Positions 13,476-15,342 of a stretch of DNA of 15,342 nucleotides are shown piece after piece (position 1 is the stretch's first letter; each line of letters begins with the position of its first letter). The notes below the pieces were generated by a model. The model did no database searches, was not told where the DNA came from, and worked only from the letters and a program-made list of their open reading frames with translations. The DNA is from Clostridium sp. CAG:590 (lineage in GTDB: Bacteria > Bacillota > Clostridia > Lachnospirales > Lachnospiraceae): contig HF987760.1 in the NCBI GenBank assembly GCA_000431135.1, forward strand, positions 1 to 15,342, written 5' to 3'. The translations under genes were made by a program, and so were the position numbers.

Positions 13476-15287
13476 ATGTATACGATGAAGAAAAAAGGAA
13501 TACTACATTTATTTACGTTATGTTTTGCTTGTATGGTACTACTAAGTCCGCTCACTATTCAGGCTGCAAATGACGATCCGGGTGCCGGGCGTTTATCCAG
13601 GAAGAACATTCCGGCTGAATTCTATGAAGATGCCGGTTCCGATACAGATAACGGAATCGCCCGCTATGGTGCGCTGAACCGGTATGGAAACTTTTCTACA
13701 TATAGCGCTTATACAAAATCAAATTACAGCCATCAGGATCAATTTTTCGGTCTTACCATCGCAAATGGAATTGATGTAAGCGAATGGCAGGGCAATATCG
13801 ATTGGACAAAGGTAAAAGCTGCCGGAATTGATTTTGCATTTATCCGTGTCGGTGCAAGAGGTTACGGATCCGCCGGTAACATGATCGCCGATAAATATTA
13901 TGACCAAAACATGAAAAATGCGATTGCCGCAGGCGTCAATGTCGGAATCTATGTATTCTCGCAGGCGATCACAACAAAGGAAGCTGAAGAAGAAGCACAG
14001 TACATATTAGACCGTATCGGTTCGTATAATGTTAGTTTACCGCTTGTATTGGATTATGAGTTTTATTCCGGCGGACGTTTACAGAAGGCAAAGCTTTCAA
14101 AAGATGCCGCAACCGACATATGTCTCGCTTTCTGTAAAAAAGTTGCAGCAGCCGGATACACTCCAATGGTGTATGCCAATCCGGATATGTTAAACAATCA
14201 TTTAAACCCAGATACCATCAGTAACAGCTACCCGGTATGGCTTGCAAACTATACAACGAACACAAAGTACAATGGTACTTTTTCTTATTGGCAGTATTCC
14301 AGTGTCGGCAAAGTAAACGGAATCTCTGGTAATGTGGATATGAACTTCTACTATGTCGCACCAGAAAATCATTTGGCAAATGCAACCATTGCACCGATTC
14401 CGGATCAAGTATATACCGGCAACCCGATTACACCTGCTTTGACCGTAACGATGAACGGAAAAACATTGGCATTAAATAAAGATTATACGGTTTCCTATTC
14501 CTATAACACGGATATCGGAACTGCAAAGGCAACGATCACCGGTGCAAACGGCACGATCGGAACCCGCAGCATCACATTTAACATTACTCCGGGTACGATG
14601 TCTGCTCCAACCATCAAGAGCCGCAGCAAAACATCGATCACCATCGGTTGGGCCAAACATGGCAACGCCAGTGGTTATCTTGTATACCGTTCTAACTCAT
14701 TAAACGGTAAATACAGCAAGATTACAACCATCTCCAAAGCATCTACCACAAGCTACAAAGACACGAAAGTAAGTTCCGGAGAATATTATTATTATAAGGT
14801 TCGTCTGTATGTAAAAGACGGCGGCACCAAATATAGCAACTACTCTCCTGCTAAAGGTGCTTACACCAAAGTAAAGACCACACAGATGGCACTTGCCAAA
14901 TCCGGAGCAAAAATGTACTCCGGCATTACTACCACAAGTACGGTCGTAAAAACACCAAAGAAAAATGATGCTATGCAGATCATCTATGGAACATATGATG
15001 ATTCCGGAAACAGATGGTATCGTGTATCCCTCGGATCAACCAAGGGCTATGTTCAGGGAAGCAAAGTTAAAGTTGGAAAACGCGGCATCATAAAGACCAG
15101 CAGGGTAAACGTCCGCAAATCACGCTCTGTACGTTCAAAGAAACTGACAACACTTGGAAAGAAGAAAGTTGTAACCGTACTCGGCTCGAAGCGGAGGGGC
15201 GGTTATACATGGTATAAAGTATGCTTCAAAAAGGGCAGAAAAACCTATAACGGATATATTGCATCCAACTACGTCAAACTCAAATAA
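13476..15287 (+). CDS. Secreted modular GH25 lysozyme with Ig-like, Fn3 and two SH3b-like domains
   Basis: Predicted exported peptidoglycan muramidase of 603 residues. A signal peptide, MKKKGILHLFTLCFACMVLL, ends near AA-NDDPG (about residue 31). A low-complexity linker follows. The GH25 domain at about 95-300 has DVSEWQG (Asp100) and the DYE catalytic pair (Asp193, Glu195). Next are an Ig-like repeat at about 302-372 (YTGNPITP, NKDYTVSY, GTAKATITG), a fibronectin type III domain at 375-463, and two SH3b-like wall-binding domains at 470-533 and 540-603. The last is very rich in Lys and Arg, fitting anionic wall polymers. Possible starts are GTG 13461 (3 nt after AAAGGAG), ATG 13476 (directly after a hairpin) and ATG 13485 (best signal peptide start); I chose 13476 with low certainty. 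No terminator is seen before the window ends. Likely roles are wall remodelling or attack on other bacteria. Confidence 0.92.
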   Translation: MYTMKKKGILHLFTLCFACMVLLSPLTIQAANDDPGAGRLSRKNIPAEFYEDAGSDTDNGIARYGALNRYGNFSTYSAYTKSNYSHQDQFFGLTIANGIDVSEWQGNIDWTKVKAAGIDFAFIRVGARGYGSAGNMIADKYYDQNMKNAIAAGVNVGIYVFSQAITTKEAEEEAQYILDRIGSYNVSLPLVLDYEFYSGGRLQKAKLSKDAATDICLAFCKKVAAAGYTPMVYANPDMLNNHLNPDTISNSYPVWLANYTTNTKYNGTFSYWQYSSVGKVNGISGNVDMNFYYVAPENHLANATIAPIPDQVYTGNPITPALTVTMNGKTLALNKDYTVSYSYNTDIGTAKATITGANGTIGTRSITFNITPGTMSAPTIKSRSKTSITIGWAKHGNASGYLVYRSNSLNGKYSKITTISKASTTSYKDTKVSSGEYYYYKVRLYVKDGGTKYSNYSPAKGAYTKVKTTQMALAKSGAKMYSGITTTSTVVKTPKKNDAMQIIYGTYDDSGNRWYRVSLGSTKGYVQGSKVKVGKRGIIKTSRVNVRKSRSVRSKKLTTLGKKKVVTVLGSKRRGGYTWYKVCFKKGRKTYNGYIASNYVKLK

Positions 15288-15342
15288 ACATTCACCCTTG
15301 CACAGTGTAGTGACCCGAACGCACGAAACATTAAGTTATGAA

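Noticed and set aside
1..15342. CRISPR array, insertion sequence, integrase or attachment-site repeats
   Set aside because: I found no regularly spaced repeats, no transposase or integrase motifs, and no second copy of the tRNA 3' end by eye.

Overview
The window reads as chromosomal DNA of a low- to mid-GC Gram-positive anaerobe, most likely a Lachnospiraceae/Clostridia member. The reasons are strong AAGGAGG-type ribosome binding sites, the MurT/GatD lipid II amidation pair, a large modular secreted GH25 lysozyme, and the general protein style. I cannot name a genus. All coding assignments come from reading motifs and family resemblance; no database search was run.

Layout. Everything from 1 to about 13167 is on the minus strand, so transcription runs from high to low coordinates. 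At the right end a tRNA-Lys(CUU) gene (13095-13167) has a clear promoter with phased A-tracts upstream. It is followed on the same strand by a condensin-like operon resembling Wadjet JetABC (MksFEB): a kleisin-like JetA (11492-13018), a MksE-like JetB (9965-10684) and a 1494-residue SMC-like ATPase JetC (5488-9972). JetB and JetC overlap by 8 bp. Between jetA and jetB sits a MNT-HEPN toxin-antitoxin type module with its own promoter. The MNT nucleotidyltransferase looks intact. The HEPN gene carries an internal deletion plus frameshift that removes the expected RNase motif region. No JetD (MksG) nuclease gene lies in the window, although both flanks of the operon are visible.

Downstream of jetC, still on the minus strand, is a housekeeping and metabolic cluster: an aldose 1-epimerase-like mutarotase (4490-5365), MurT (3080-4459), GatD (2250-2987), a WYL-domain regulator (1168-2199) and the start of glycerol kinase glpK (1-1171, cut by the window edge). 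MurT and GatD together amidate D-glutamate of lipid II. The WYL gene overlaps the glpK start by 4 bp (ATGA), so the two are probably translationally coupled.

To the right, divergent from the tRNA across an AT-rich spacer of about 300 bp, is a secreted modular GH25 lysozyme (13476-15287, plus strand) with Ig-like, Fn3 and two SH3b-like domains.

The most notable biology is the JetABC-like condensin operon without a visible JetD nuclease, interrupted by a MNT-HEPN module whose toxin is broken.
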